The position numbers were made by a program, and so were the translations under genes. This document shows, in pieces, positions 45,033-53,133 of a DNA stretch of 64,000 nt. The stretch lies in contig NZ_LMFA01000001.1 in assembly GCF_001426565.1 (NCBI RefSeq), positions 457,287-521,286 of the forward strand, in the 5' to 3' direction. Position 1 is the first letter of the stretch. Each line of letters begins with the position of its first letter. The notes below the pieces were generated by a model. The model worked only from the letters and a program-made list of their open reading frames with translations. It made no database searches and had not been told where the DNA came from. The DNA comes from Rhizobium sp. Root482. GTDB taxonomy: Bacteria > Pseudomonadota > Alphaproteobacteria > Rhizobiales > Rhizobiaceae.

Positions 45033-45047
45033 TAATACCTAGCATTA
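45033..45047. promoter_or_regulatory. Candidate operator of the RHH/ParE operon
   Basis: Imperfect palindrome TAATACCTAGCATTA centred on CTAG, 24 bases upstream of the antitoxin start: a suitable site for an RHH dimer, in an AT-rich stretch that should hold the promoter. Confidence 0.4.
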
Positions 45048-45773
45048 TCCTATATCATCACGGTCCGATTGCATAGGCGGCGACGGCCGACCGGAGACGG
45101 CGCCTCTTCGACCCTCTCCAAAAAAATCATCCCCGCTCATCCCCGCCCCTCGCATCTGTGCCACACTCATCTCGTTCCGCCCTCGGATACACTGCCAGCC
45201 GTGGCAGCGAGGCGGGGCCGGCGCCGGGCTTGGGGAAAGGACGGAAGTCCTCAAATCTGGGGTTCGCGGAAAATGGTCTCCCTCCGGCGACACGGGGAGA
45301 GACGGGAGTTTTGCTCCTGTCTCTTGATGCCCGAAAGCGCGCGCCGGGCGTGCCTGTGCGGCACATAGGGTGCGCCAGCGAAGGGTTTCGCCGGGTTGAA
45401 AGATCCGGCGGCGGCCTTGTGGAGTGTTGCCGATAAATTGGTTCGGCCGGGCTCCATCAGGTCAGACGAACATCTTTCGTGTCACTTTTAAACTACCCAA
45501 CGAGGCAGCTTCCAGCGCCCCGTCCGAACTTATAGCCAAACCACGGCGAGACATCGCGCGTGAACGCGAACGCGCGCCACATCTTGGGGATCAGCAAAAA
45601 GCATGGAGCAACCGACCTGCCACACCTCGCAAGGACGAGGATCGCCTAAGCCTCAGCCAATGCGCTGCACCGTCTCCAGCCTCGCCCCCTGCCCGGCGGG
45701 TGCGGCCATTCGAGCCCCTTATGGGAGATGGTGGGGACGGGTCTTATCCATTCCCTTCATCCGATGCGGAACG
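45048..45773. other. Long noncoding spacer between the toxin-antitoxin locus and the L,D-transpeptidase gene
   Basis: 726 bases without a gene I can defend. Several open frames cross it but none has family features. The part at 45060-45420 is very GC-rich with a region of short inverted arms (for example AGAGACGGGAG/CTCCTGTCTCT around 45297-45327). It looks like a decayed or repeated intergenic element, possibly the right border of the accessory segment. I see no tRNA, RNase P or transposase remnant. Confidence 0.4.
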
Positions 45774-46907
45774 TCACCGCTTGCGGGAAAACAGCGAGGC
45801 CAGCGTCCGGTTCGGGGCCATCTTACCCTTCATGCTGGGAACGATGACCATATGGGTGATCTCGCCGCGGCGGAAGGCCTTGAGGAAGCGCGGATAGTCG
45901 GCGAAGGCGACGCAGCCGTGGGAATCGCCGGGATTGCTGCGCAGGAGATAGCTATGGGCAAGCAGCCCGGTCCGGCCGAGCGGCGCGATACCGTTGGTCG
46001 GCGTCAGCCGCACGGCCGCCACGCCGTGGAACAGCGCCTCGCGCATCGTCACCTTGTAGGTGCCGGGCGGCGTCGGCCCCTTCATCTTCACATGCGTATA
46101 TTTCGGATTGTCGCGCATCTTGCCGATGCCCGAATGGGCCTCCAGCTTCTCGCCGTTCGGCATATAGACCACGCCGGCCGAAATATCGTAGTAGGCCGTG
46201 CCCTTGCGGCCGCGGAAACTTGTCTGCGCTTCCCGCTCCTCATCGTCCATGGCGGACGGTCCGGGGCGCGCATAGGCCAGTTCCACCGGCTTTTCGGCCG
46301 GCTTGCGCGAGGCGGCGAGATCGCGTGGCTTTGCCAGCGGCAGCGGCCCGAGATCCGGCAACCCATCGGCTTGCGCCGCCTCCGATATGACCAGGTTGAA
46401 CGGTTTCGTGACGCCCTGCTCTGCCAGCGAAACCGTCTCGACCAGCGCATTTGCCGAGACCGGCGTCGATCCGGTCGTCAGTCCATCATCAGTGGCAGTC
46501 GCCGCCCTGGCAAGCGCCAGCACCTGTGTCTTCTCGATGAAATCGCCGGCAGGCCGAGCCGTCGCCACGGCAGCGACCTGCTTTTGCGTGGTCGCCGTTG
46601 CGGCAAGCTGCATGCGCGGACGCACGGTCAACCGGGAGAATTTGGCGAGCCGCACCAGCCGCTCCTGCGGCGCCTTGCGGATGATCGGGTTCAGGCCGAG
46701 CGAGGTTTCGAGCCGCGCTTCCGCGCCCGAGGGCAGCGACGGGCCGATGGTCTGTACCGCCGCGAAGGTTGCGACCATCCAGAGGCCGGCGGCAATGCCG
46801 ACGCCGAGCAGCACGCCGCCGGAAAATCTCTTTCGCGTCGCCTTTGCCGTCGAACCCGACGTGCCGCGAGGCGCGATATGACTGAATTTTTCGACCGCAA
46901 ACGCCAT
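45774..46907 (-). CDS. Membrane-anchored L,D-transpeptidase-like protein (Tlde1/DUF2778)
   Basis: 377 residues. One membrane helix at about 29-51, a disordered Thr/Ala/Pro-rich periplasmic linker to about 230, and a C-terminal DUF2778 (Tlde1) domain: YYDISAGVVYMPNGEKLEAHSGIG, TPPGTYKV, and the catalytic SHGCVAF (Cys at about 332). Tlde1 in Salmonella is a type VI effector that cuts and exchanges peptidoglycan peptides; in rhizobia such anchored forms are probably housekeeping (inference). No type VI genes are nearby. ATG 46907 is chosen because the reading frame upstream to 47342 has no protein-like composition. Confidence 0.85.
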   Translation of the reverse strand: MAFAVEKFSHIAPRGTSGSTAKATRKRFSGGVLLGVGIAAGLWMVATFAAVQTIGPSLPSGAEARLETSLGLNPIIRKAPQERLVRLAKFSRLTVRPRMQLAATATTQKQVAAVATARPAGDFIEKTQVLALARAATATDDGLTTGSTPVSANALVETVSLAEQGVTKPFNLVISEAAQADGLPDLGPLPLAKPRDLAASRKPAEKPVELAYARPGPSAMDDEEREAQTSFRGRKGTAYYDISAGVVYMPNGEKLEAHSGIGKMRDNPKYTHVKMKGPTPPGTYKVTMREALFHGVAAVRLTPTNGIAPLGRTGLLAHSYLLRSNPGDSHGCVAFADYPRFLKAFRRGEITHMVIVPSMKGKMAPNRTLASLFSRKR

Positions 46908-47500
46908 GATACCCGTTACCCGAAACGCATTACTCGAACCGAAGGCAACAAAACCGCTTGCCGACGAGGCCGGACCATTGCCTTGGGAATGCGCATCTCG
47001 ATGCGTCTCCGGGCAGGCCGCTCGATCGAAAGAATGACAAACTATGGTAACCAATTCCTTTACGCTGGCTCCGCGATATCGAAGCATGGGACGGGCGAGG
47101 CACAGCGGGGGCTGCGGGCGGAAAAAGCGAAAACGGCATTCTCCCCGCCCGCGACCGGACGGTCGGCTGGCGGCTCGGCCCATTCGGCCGGCATTGGTCC
47201 TGAGGTTCAGGATGGGGATAGTGCGTCCGGCCTTAGGCCTGCTCTTTTTGGCCATATTAAGGAGACCGGCGCAGGAACGGCGTTTTCCGCAATCCGCGTG
47301 GTCAAGGCCGGTACCTCCCACCGGAAGACGGAAGCCCCGCACCTCCTATCGGTCCCTGTGGAAATGACCGGAAGGTGAGCGGCTTTGTTAAAATTGCAGC
47401 GAATTTCGGCCGAGAAAATTAAACCGCCGCCACTAGGACTGACCGCCTATCCGAGAAGACCAACCAGGACCATTGAACCGGCCACGCAGGAATTACCCTC
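46908..47500. other. Spacer between the L,D-transpeptidase and diguanylate cyclase genes
   Basis: 593 bases. The divergent genes' promoters must be here. The minus-strand frame of the transpeptidase stays open to 47342, but that part (residues not typical of any domain, rich in Arg/Ser) reads like noncoding DNA. An AT-richer stretch at 47380-47430 lies just upstream of the diguanylate cyclase. Nothing else recognised. Confidence 0.4.
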
Positions 47501-48751
47501 ATGAGCCTCCTTTCGGCCATTGCCGCGATGACATTCATCGTGATGTTTCCCGTGCTCCTGGCCTCGCGCCGAGCCGGTATCGCCGGCATTGGAAGCTTCT
47601 GCGCGGCCTGCCTGCTCAGTGCGCTCTCCTCGGCAGCGGGGCTGGCGACCGGCATAGCGCCGCTCTGGGTCGGCGTCCTCTTGAGCGCCCTGCTGTCGAT
47701 CGCCGCAGGGTTGATGATTCTCAACGGCTTTCGCCAGTTCCTCAGGCGTCGATCGCTCGCGCCCTGGTCGGTCGTCGCCACACTTGCCGGCGCCGCGGCC
47801 GTGCTGGTCTTCTTCGCCCATGTCGTGGAAAATCCCGTTGCCGGCGCCGCAGCCGGGACCGGATTGGCCGGCGTCATCCACCTGCTGACCGCCGCGACCA
47901 TCATCCGCCATTGGCGGCGCGAGCGAGCCATCGCGCCCTATATCCTGTTCTCCTGCCTCGCAGCCGTCGCGCTCGGCCTCCTGAGCGGGCTTCAGGCGGT
48001 GGTCACATCCTCCGGCCTTGGCAGTCCGGGGGCCGGCGAACCGCAGGTCCTGACCTCCGTCGTGCTGGCCGCCCGCATCCTCACCACGCCGCTGTTCCTG
48101 CTCGGCATCGTCCTCATGCTGCACGGGCGGATCATTGCCAATCTGCAGCATATCATCGCCCATGACGATCTCACCGGCGCCCTGTCGCGGCCGGCCTTCC
48201 TCGCCAGGTTCAAGCAATGCCTGGCAGTCGCTGCTGCCACGGATCAACCGACAGCCTTCATGATGCTCGATCTCGATCGCTTCAAGCAGATCAACGAGCA
48301 GCACGGCCATGCCGGCGGCGATGCCGCCCTTGTCCTTTTCGCCGACACCGTGCGCAAGACCCTTGCCGGACGCGGCATTCTCGGACGGCTGGGCGGCGAG
48401 GAATTCGGCATCGTGCTTGCCGGCACCGGCCGGCTGGAGGCAGCCGGGATCGCCGACGCGATCTGCGCCGCCGTCCGCAGCACCCGGACGGATACCGCTT
48501 CGGCTATCGCGCTGACGGTTAGCATCGGTGTTGCGATTGGCGAACCGGGCGCCGCTCCCTTGGAGATCATGGCGCGGGCCGACATGGCACTCTATGAGGC
48601 GAAAGCGATGGGCCGCGACCGACCCAGCATGGCCGGCAGTCTCCATCCCGCCTCATTTGCCAGCAGCCGCGCGCTTGCCGGCGTCGCCGCCCAGATGCGG
48701 GCTTCGGCAGCCCCACCGGATACAACCGCCATCCTCTCCGGCGTAGCCTGA
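47501..48751 (+). CDS. Membrane diguanylate cyclase (GGDEF domain)
   Basis: 416 residues. Six hydrophobic segments in residues 1-205 form the sensor, then a GGDEF domain from about 215: DDLTGALSRPAFLARF, MLDLDRFKQINEQHGHAGGD and the active site GGEEF at 298-302, so it should make c-di-GMP from GTP. The RxxD inhibitory site five residues upstream is absent (GRGI instead), suggesting no product inhibition. The last ~45 residues are low-complexity. No EAL domain, no cognate effector nearby. Confidence 0.92.
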   Translation: MSLLSAIAAMTFIVMFPVLLASRRAGIAGIGSFCAACLLSALSSAAGLATGIAPLWVGVLLSALLSIAAGLMILNGFRQFLRRRSLAPWSVVATLAGAAAVLVFFAHVVENPVAGAAAGTGLAGVIHLLTAATIIRHWRRERAIAPYILFSCLAAVALGLLSGLQAVVTSSGLGSPGAGEPQVLTSVVLAARILTTPLFLLGIVLMLHGRIIANLQHIIAHDDLTGALSRPAFLARFKQCLAVAAATDQPTAFMMLDLDRFKQINEQHGHAGGDAALVLFADTVRKTLAGRGILGRLGGEEFGIVLAGTGRLEAAGIADAICAAVRSTRTDTASAIALTVSIGVAIGEPGAAPLEIMARADMALYEAKAMGRDRPSMAGSLHPASFASSRALAGVAAQMRASAAPPDTTAILSGVA

Positions 48752-48832
48752 GGGCTTCGCAGAAGCGGATGCCCGCTTGTATTGTCCTCCGGCCAACCTA
48801 TGTCAGGAACACCCGCCATCTGGAGAACCTGC

Positions 48833-49342
48833 ATGCCGCCTTTCGTCCGCCGTTTCAGTCTTGCGCTCTCAGCCGCTGCACTATTGACCGCAACACTCCT
48901 GGCCATGCCCGTCCGCGCCGAAACGGTCGGCGAGGTCGGCGTCGATTGGCTGGGCAACGACATCACCATCGATGCGGTCAGCGATCCGAAAGTCTCCGGC
49001 GTCACCTGCCATGTCACCTATTTCGACCGCAGCGTCATCGACAGGCTGAAGAACGGCAACTGGTTCGAGGATCCGTCCAACAATTCCATCGCCTGCCGCC
49101 AGACCGGACCGGTGACGATCGGCGATATCGACCTTTCACGAGAGGGCGAGGAAGTTTTTCGCGAAGGCCTCTCCCTCATCTGGAAGTCGCTTGTGGTCAA
49201 CCGCATCTATGACAAGAAGAACAACACGCTGATCTATCTCGCCCATTCACGCCAGGTGACCGACGGTTCCGCCAAGATGTCGATCTCCACCGTGCCCCTG
49301 TTCGACCGGCAGGTGACCTGGGAAAACGGCCCGCCGAAATAA
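48833..49342 (+). CDS. creA: CreA family periplasmic protein
   Basis: 169 residues: signal peptide ending near VRAETV (about residue 28) and the CreA core VGVDWLGNDITIDAVSDPKVSGVTCHVTYF, DPSNNSIACRQTGP, KSLVVNRIYDKKNNTLIYLAHS. The function of CreA is unknown; the name comes from the E. coli creABCD locus, but creBC are not here. TGGAGAACC precedes ATG 48833; the frame to 48782 is not needed. Confidence 0.9.
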   Translation: MPPFVRRFSLALSAAALLTATLLAMPVRAETVGEVGVDWLGNDITIDAVSDPKVSGVTCHVTYFDRSVIDRLKNGNWFEDPSNNSIACRQTGPVTIGDIDLSREGEEVFREGLSLIWKSLVVNRIYDKKNNTLIYLAHSRQVTDGSAKMSISTVPLFDRQVTWENGPPK

Positions 49343-49358
49343 CGCCGTCAAACGAGAG

Positions 49359-49988
49359 CTACGCCGCGTCGAGCACCTCGGCCGAGGTCATGACCCGCAC
49401 GCCTGCCGCCTCCATCTCCGCCACGGCCACGGCCACGCCGGCCGGATCGATCCCGCGGCTCGCATCGATGATGCAACGGATCTCGACACCGGGCATCATC
49501 GCCCGCGCATCCAGCGCCGAAGCCTTGACGCAATAATCGGTCGCCAGCCCGCAGAGATCCAGCCGGTCGATCTCTTTTCCGGCGAGGAAGTCTGCAAGTC
49601 CGGTCAGCGCCGAGCGATCATTGTCGCGAAAGGCCGAATAGCTGTCGACGGCACGATTCTCGCCCTTGCGCTGCACATGATCGATGCTGGACACGTCGAG
49701 GTCGGGGTGAAAGTCGGCGTCCGGCGTGCCCTCCACGCAATGATCGGGCCACAGCATCTGCGGCTTGCCGCCGAGCATGCCCATGGTGAAGGGCGCAGCA
49801 CCCGGATGCTGGGAGGCAAAGCTGCCATGATCGCGCGGATGCCAGTCCTGCGAGGCGACGATGAGATCATAGCCGCCTTGTGCGATCAGCCGGTTGGCAA
49901 GCGGCACCACCGCGTCGCCCTCCGGCACCGCCAGCTTGCCGCCGGGGCAGAAATCGTTCTGGATATCGACAAGCAGCAGGCATTTCAT
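49359..49988 (-). CDS. pncA: Nicotinamidase/pyrazinamidase
   Basis: 209 residues of the isochorismatase-like fold. The catalytic triad is visible: Asp8 in LLVDIQNDF, Lys in VQRKGEN and Cys in GLATDYCVKAS; metal ligands come from QDWHPRDHGSF and PDHCVEGT. Converts nicotinamide to nicotinate for NAD salvage. ATG 49988 with GGAGATGGCC upstream; the frame to 50018 is not used. Convergent with creA. Confidence 0.95.
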   Translation of the reverse strand: MKCLLLVDIQNDFCPGGKLAVPEGDAVVPLANRLIAQGGYDLIVASQDWHPRDHGSFASQHPGAAPFTMGMLGGKPQMLWPDHCVEGTPDADFHPDLDVSSIDHVQRKGENRAVDSYSAFRDNDRSALTGLADFLAGKEIDRLDLCGLATDYCVKASALDARAMMPGVEIRCIIDASRGIDPAGVAVAVAEMEAAGVRVMTSAEVLDAA

Positions 49989-50090
49989 CGGGCCATCTCC
50001 ATCGTGATGCGTGGACATGGACGAGCTTAAACCGCCGGGACGGGCGCGCCAAGTCGCTGGCCGCCCTTCTCTCGATAGGGCCCGGCCTGC

Positions 50091-50555
50091 TTAAGCAGCC
50101 TGCGCCAGTTCGTCGGCGATGACCGTATCGAGATTGAGGAAGCAGACCATCGATTTTTCAAGGGCAACGATGCCGCGGCAGAAGGCGCGCTGCGTCTCGG
50201 GAATGATTTCCGGCGCCGGCTGCAGGTCTTCGCTCTTGATCGTCATCATGTCGGAGACCTGCTCGACCAGGAGGCCCACCAGCTTGCCGGCGATATCGGT
50301 GACGATGATGGCCGAGCGCTCGGAAGGTTCGGTCATCTTCATGCCGAGCCTGCAGGCCATGTCGATAACGGGAATGACGGCGCCGCGCAGGTTGATGAGA
50401 CCAAGTACATAGGGCGGCGTGTGCGGCATCGGGGTCACCGGCGCCCAGCCGCGGATTTCGCGGATCGCCATGATGTCGATGCAGAATTCCTGGTCGCCCA
50501 GATGAAAGGAAACGATCTCAAGATAGGCGCCGGACTGCTTGATGGTATTGGACAT
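50091..50555 (-). CDS. cheW: CheW-type chemotaxis coupling protein (orphan)
   Basis: 154 residues, entirely a CheW domain: EIVSFHLGDQEFCIDIMAIREIRGWAPVTPMPHTPPYVLGLINLRGAVIPVIDM, then AIIVTDIAGKLVGLLVEQVSDM. It couples methyl-accepting receptors to CheA. No other chemotaxis gene is in the window, so this is an isolated paralogue. The ATG 50555 opening MSNTIKQSG fits other rhizobial CheW N-termini. Confidence 0.92.
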   Translation of the reverse strand: MSNTIKQSGAYLEIVSFHLGDQEFCIDIMAIREIRGWAPVTPMPHTPPYVLGLINLRGAVIPVIDMACRLGMKMTEPSERSAIIVTDIAGKLVGLLVEQVSDMMTIKSEDLQPAPEIIPETQRAFCRGIVALEKSMVCFLNLDTVIADELAQAA

Positions 50556-50776
50556 GTCAGAATCTTCCCAATTTCTAGGCAACCGATGCCTTGGCACGGA
50601 CGACGCGAGGCTGCGGAAGGGCAATTTCGCAGGCGCTCTCGTCTCTTCACGCAATTCGAACATGGCAAACAGAAATTAAACATTTGCTAAAACGAAGACC
50701 TGGATCGGTGGCAACCATGCCGCGCAAGGATCGAAACCCGCTTTCAATATCGTCTGTCCGGCGCTATCATGGCGCG

Positions 50777-50935
50777 ATGGACGCTCAAACGCACAGACGC
50801 CTGCCGCCCCTGCTGATCACCGCCCTCGCCGGCGCCGGCCTGCTATTGTCGCTGGCGGCTTTTCTCGGCTGGATCGTCCAGGGACCGGAAATGTTCCTGA
50901 CCATGGCCGAAAGCGGTCTCTCCTGGTGCCTTTAG
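50777..50935 (+). CDS. Small single-pass membrane protein
   Basis: 52 residues with one strong hydrophobic helix at about 11-35 (LLITALAGAGLLLSLAAFLGWIV in parts) and a short polar end. No known domain. It lies about 100 bases upstream of the SCO gene, same strand, so it may belong to cytochrome oxidase biogenesis (inference). No good ribosome site precedes ATG 50777; the open frame extends to 50591. Confidence 0.5.
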   Translation: MDAQTHRRLPPLLITALAGAGLLLSLAAFLGWIVQGPEMFLTMAESGLSWCL

Positions 50936-51033
50936 TCGCCCCTGCCGCATTTTGACGCTGGGGCGCTTAAGTTTTTGCAACCTCCCCGCCGAACCTCTAT
51001 TTGGTAGTCAAGATCAGCCAGCCATGAGCGGAC

Positions 51034-51639
51034 ATGACCATGAAAGCACTTCGCATCGTTCTCTGGGCCGCCGTCGTCGTGGTCGCCGCCACGCTCGGCT
51101 GGATCAGTTACGGGAAATTCCTGTCGACGGACCAGGCGGCGGCCGGCCCCTTCGGCGTACCCTTCGAACTCGTTTCCCAGAACGGCGAACCGATTACCGA
51201 AAAGGCCTTTACCGGCAAGCCGACCGCGCTTTTCTTCGGCTTTACCCATTGCCCCGAAGTCTGCCCGACCACCCTGTTCGAATTGAACGGCTGGCTTGAA
51301 AAGGTCGATCCGGACGGCACGAAATTGCAGGCCTATTTCATCAGCGTCGATCCCGAACGCGATACGCCGCAGATCCTTGGCGACTATATCTCCAACGTCT
51401 CCAAGCGCATCACCGGCATTTCCGGCCCGCCGGACAAGGTGCTGGAGATGATCAAGGGCTACCGCGTCTATGCGCGAAAGGTTCCGCTCGATGAGAAGGA
51501 GCCGGACGGCGACTATACGATGGACCACACCGCCTCGGTATTCCTGCTTGATTCGACGGGCCGTTTCACCGGCACCATCGCCTATGGCGAAAATCCGGAC
51601 ACTGCGGTCAAAAAGCTGGAAAACCTGGCCAAGAGTTGA
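51034..51639 (+). CDS. SCO1/SenC-type copper chaperone
   Basis: 201 residues: N-terminal membrane anchor (about 7-27), thioredoxin-like domain with the Cu-binding CxxxC of FGFTHCPEVCPTT (Cys73, Cys77) and the distal His in MDHTASVFLLD (about 164). Needed to load Cu into the CuA site of cytochrome c oxidase. Two in-frame ATGs, 51034 and 51040; GAGCGG stands just before the first. Followed by prmA 77 bases on. Confidence 0.93.
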   Translation: MTMKALRIVLWAAVVVVAATLGWISYGKFLSTDQAAAGPFGVPFELVSQNGEPITEKAFTGKPTALFFGFTHCPEVCPTTLFELNGWLEKVDPDGTKLQAYFISVDPERDTPQILGDYISNVSKRITGISGPPDKVLEMIKGYRVYARKVPLDEKEPDGDYTMDHTASVFLLDSTGRFTGTIAYGENPDTAVKKLENLAKS

Positions 51640-51716
51640 GGACGCAAGCGCGCTTTACCTTTGATCGGCGGGCATGCTAGAGCCCGCGCAAGCCGCCGCC
51701 GACAAGGACAGAAGAT

Positions 51717-52595
51717 TTGAGCGACCTGCGTCTCTTCGTTACCACCACCGAAAAACAGTCCGAAGCCATGATGGACCTGATGACGGAAGCCTTCGAGGAT
51801 GAAGGCTATGCCATCGCCACAATGGAGATGGACGAGAAGAACGATATCTGGGAAGCCTCGCTCTATATCGACTTCGACGAGGAGGACGACATGCGCGTCC
51901 GTTTCGCCGAAGTGCTGGCACCACATTTCCCGCAAGTCCACATCGAGCGGGAGATCATCCCGGATGTCGATTGGATCGCCAAGTCGCTGGAGGGCCTGTC
52001 GCCGGTCAGGGCCGGCCGCTTCCTCGTCCATGGCTCCCACGATCGGGACAAGGTCCGCCTCAATGACATCGGCATCGAGATCGACGCGGGCCAGGCCTTC
52101 GGTACCGGCCATCACGGCACGACGGCCGGTTGCCTGGAGGTGATCGAGCAGGTGATGCGCGCCAGGAAGATCCGTAATGCGCTTGATCTGGGGACCGGTA
52201 GCGGCGTGCTGGCCATTGCCGCCCGCAAGCTGAGCCCAATCCCCGTGCTCGCCACTGATATCGACCCGATCGCCACCCGCGTGGCCGCCGAAAATGTCCG
52301 GCGCAACGGCATCGCCACCGGCATCACCACGGTCACCGCCGCCGGATTTCACTCCCCGGCCTTCGCGGCGCACGGCCCCTTCGACCTGATCATCGCCAAT
52401 ATTCTGGCCCGGCCGCTGATCAAGATGGCGCCGCAACTGGCAAGTCATCTGGCACCGGGCGGCTCGGTCATTCTTTCAGGCATTCTCGCTGCACAGCGCT
52501 GGAAGGTTCTCTCCGCCTATAACAGCCAGCGCCTGCGCCATGTGCGCACCATCTGGCGCAATGGCTGGGTGACCATCCATCTCGACCGTCCCTGA
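51717..52595 (+). CDS. prmA: Ribosomal protein L11 methyltransferase
   Basis: 292 residues. N-terminal L11-recognition domain (to about 95), then a SAM-dependent methyltransferase: GQAFGTGHHGTTAGCLEVIE, motif I LDLGTGSGVLAIAA, TDIDPIATRVAAEN, and the catalytic NILARPLI. The start is a TTG at 51717 (AGGACAGAAGAT upstream), the only one giving the conserved opening. It ends at a strong bidirectional terminator. Confidence 0.95.
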   Translation: MSDLRLFVTTTEKQSEAMMDLMTEAFEDEGYAIATMEMDEKNDIWEASLYIDFDEEDDMRVRFAEVLAPHFPQVHIEREIIPDVDWIAKSLEGLSPVRAGRFLVHGSHDRDKVRLNDIGIEIDAGQAFGTGHHGTTAGCLEVIEQVMRARKIRNALDLGTGSGVLAIAARKLSPIPVLATDIDPIATRVAAENVRRNGIATGITTVTAAGFHSPAFAAHGPFDLIIANILARPLIKMAPQLASHLAPGGSVILSGILAAQRWKVLSAYNSQRLRHVRTIWRNGWVTIHLDRP

Positions 52596-52629
52596 CGGTC
52601 GCCATCGTTTCGCTCCCGGAACCGGAAAT

Positions 52630-52670
52630 GAAAAAGCCCGCCTGTCCATCATGGACAGGCGGGCTTTTTC
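52630..52670. terminator. Bidirectional terminator shared by prmA and the opposite-strand sRNA
   Basis: Perfect inverted repeat: AAAAAGCCCGCCTGTCCAT meets its reverse complement ending in GGGCTTTTT. U5 tracts on both strands. Confidence 0.92.
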
Positions 52671-52881
52671 GAAACAAAGGCGATGCCGAAGCACCGCCCG
52701 CTGACCGGCAAGCCGGTCATGTCCGCGAGCTTGAGGAGGAGGAGCGCTCAAGCGGACACTTCACGGTCTGAAATTGGCCATCCGGAGGGAGGAGGAGAAG
52801 GATGACCAACCGTATTCAAACCGTGTAGCTCTTGCCTTTCGGCATTCGCGGGAACAACGAATCTGCGTCCGTGTTCGTTGA
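52630..52881 (-). ncRNA. Putative sRNA with two anti-Shine-Dalgarno loops (alpha-r14-like)
   Basis: On the minus strand, downstream of a CTATAA -10 (52893-52888), the sequence folds into successive hairpins: AACGAA/TTCGTT near 52876-52845; GGTCATCC/GGATGGCC presenting CTCCTCCTCCC in its loop (about 52809-52780); GTCCGC/GCGGAC presenting CTCCTCCTCC (about 52763-52720); ACCGGC/GCCGGT; then the U-tailed terminator. Such CCUCCUCCC loops mark the rhizobial alpha-r14 (NfeR1-like) sRNAs, which act by pairing with ribosome-binding sites. The 5' end is an estimate. The assignment is by motif and architecture from memory. Confidence 0.65.
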
Positions 52882-53133
52882 GTGGTTTTATAGACTATTT
52901 TCGAAATCTGGCTAGGTGCATTGCAACATAGGAGCCATGCGCGACATGCATAAGGCGGATTCCGGACATGTTCTTCGCCGGAGGACGACCGGGAAAATCC
53001 CCGCTTGCCGGATATAGGCCGCTTCCACAGGCGCCGCTGTTTCCGCTAGAATGCACCCACCGCCGGGAATCAACCTTCCCTGCCGCTTCTTCACCCTCCC
53101 CTTTCCCATCCGGGCCACCCGCAGGAAAATCAG

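Noticed and set aside
45180-45480. Possible RNase P RNA or other structured RNA
   Set aside because: The conserved RNase P blocks (GAGGAAAGTCC and ACAGAA-type) are not present in order, and the arms do not form a known fold.
45603-47378. 591-codon plus-strand frame opposite the L,D-transpeptidase gene
   Set aside because: It mirrors the codon positions of a real minus-strand gene, has Arg/His-rich composition and no domain; an antisense artefact of high GC content.
52802-52825. Seven-codon plus-strand frame MTNRIQTV with a strong GGAGGAGGAGAAGG before it
   Set aside because: The ribosome-site-like purines are simply the complement of the anti-Shine-Dalgarno loop of the minus-strand sRNA; no downstream gene for it to control.
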